A stretch of DNA of 12,607 bases from the NCBI GenBank assembly GCA_902490095.1, contig CABUCQ010000053.1:1-12607 (forward strand). Reading direction: 5' to 3'. Under the pieces are notes generated by a model. The model was not told the DNA's origin. It saw only the letters and a program-made list of their open reading frames with translations, and searched no databases. A program made the position numbers and the translations under genes. The first letter of the stretch is position 1. Each line of letters starts with the position of its first letter. The DNA comes from an uncultured Collinsella sp. (lineage in GTDB: Bacteria > Actinomycetota > Coriobacteriia > Coriobacteriales > Coriobacteriaceae). This document shows positions 12,592-12,607 of this stretch, one piece after another.

Positions 12592-12607
12592 TCCGTACAT
12601 GTACGGA
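12592..12607. promoter_or_regulatory. Perfect 16-bp palindrome, possible operator
   Basis: TCCGTACATGTACGGA is exactly self-complementary and is cut by the window edge, so it could be longer. It lies 8 bp upstream of the ribosome site of the 34-codon ORF on the minus strand, a typical place for a dimeric repressor. An 8-bp direct repeat TTCATCCG occurs at 12567-12574 and 12588-12595, 21 bp or two helical turns apart, and the second copy overlaps the palindrome. Confidence 0.5.

Overview
The window looks like part of the chromosome of a high-GC Gram-positive gut actinobacterium of the class Coriobacteriia, and Collinsella is my best guess. This is an inference from the GC-rich codon use, TATAAT-like promoters, strong GGAGG ribosome sites, a LAXTG-type cell-wall sorting signal and the many palindromic intergenic repeats. 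No database search was possible. Most genes are ordinary housekeeping or metabolic genes, so the main interest is in one gene fusion, one broken surface-protein gene and the structured DNA between genes.

Left part, plus strand. The window opens inside an M20-type amidohydrolase gene (ends 686). A 12-TM MFS transporter (809-2113) follows and may handle a related substrate. A 304-bp gap carries three long palindromes in a row (2149-2352). Then come hisS for histidyl-tRNA synthetase (2418-3731), a terminator, a repeat-rich promoter region and a complete ppc for phosphoenolpyruvate carboxylase (3989-6802).

Middle. The 306 bp after ppc hold a strong hairpin for ppc and a terminator for the leftward lemA gene (7109-7660, minus). 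lemA is divergent from a TetR-type regulator (7860-8456, plus). A class II tRNA-Ser(UGA) gene with encoded CCA lies on the minus strand (8460-8549). It is squeezed between the regulator and a plus-strand gene (8601-10382) that fuses a TadA tRNA adenosine deaminase to a type-1 glycerate kinase in one 593-residue chain. Glycerate kinase and PEP carboxylase both act next to the PEP node (phosphoglycerate to PEP to oxaloacetate). TadA, HisRS and tRNA-Ser belong to translation.

Right part. A 449-bp gap holds three more inverted repeats (10393-10783), the last one directly against the promoter of the SRP RNA gene ffs (about 10832-10934). Downstream are nested hairpins and terminators and about 300 bp without a convincing gene. 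On the minus strand, 12438-11440 encodes a secreted alanine-rich coiled-coil protein with a C-terminal LANTG sorting signal. One in-frame TAA at 11911-11913 interrupts it, while the rest of the frame stays open. A 34-codon ORF with a good ribosome site sits just upstream of it, and a perfect 16-bp palindrome lies at the very edge of the window.

I found no CRISPR array, transposase, phage gene or obvious defence system. The best candidates for something new are the TadA-glycerate kinase fusion, the stop-interrupted surface protein with its small upstream ORF, and the families of long palindromes packed into specific gaps.
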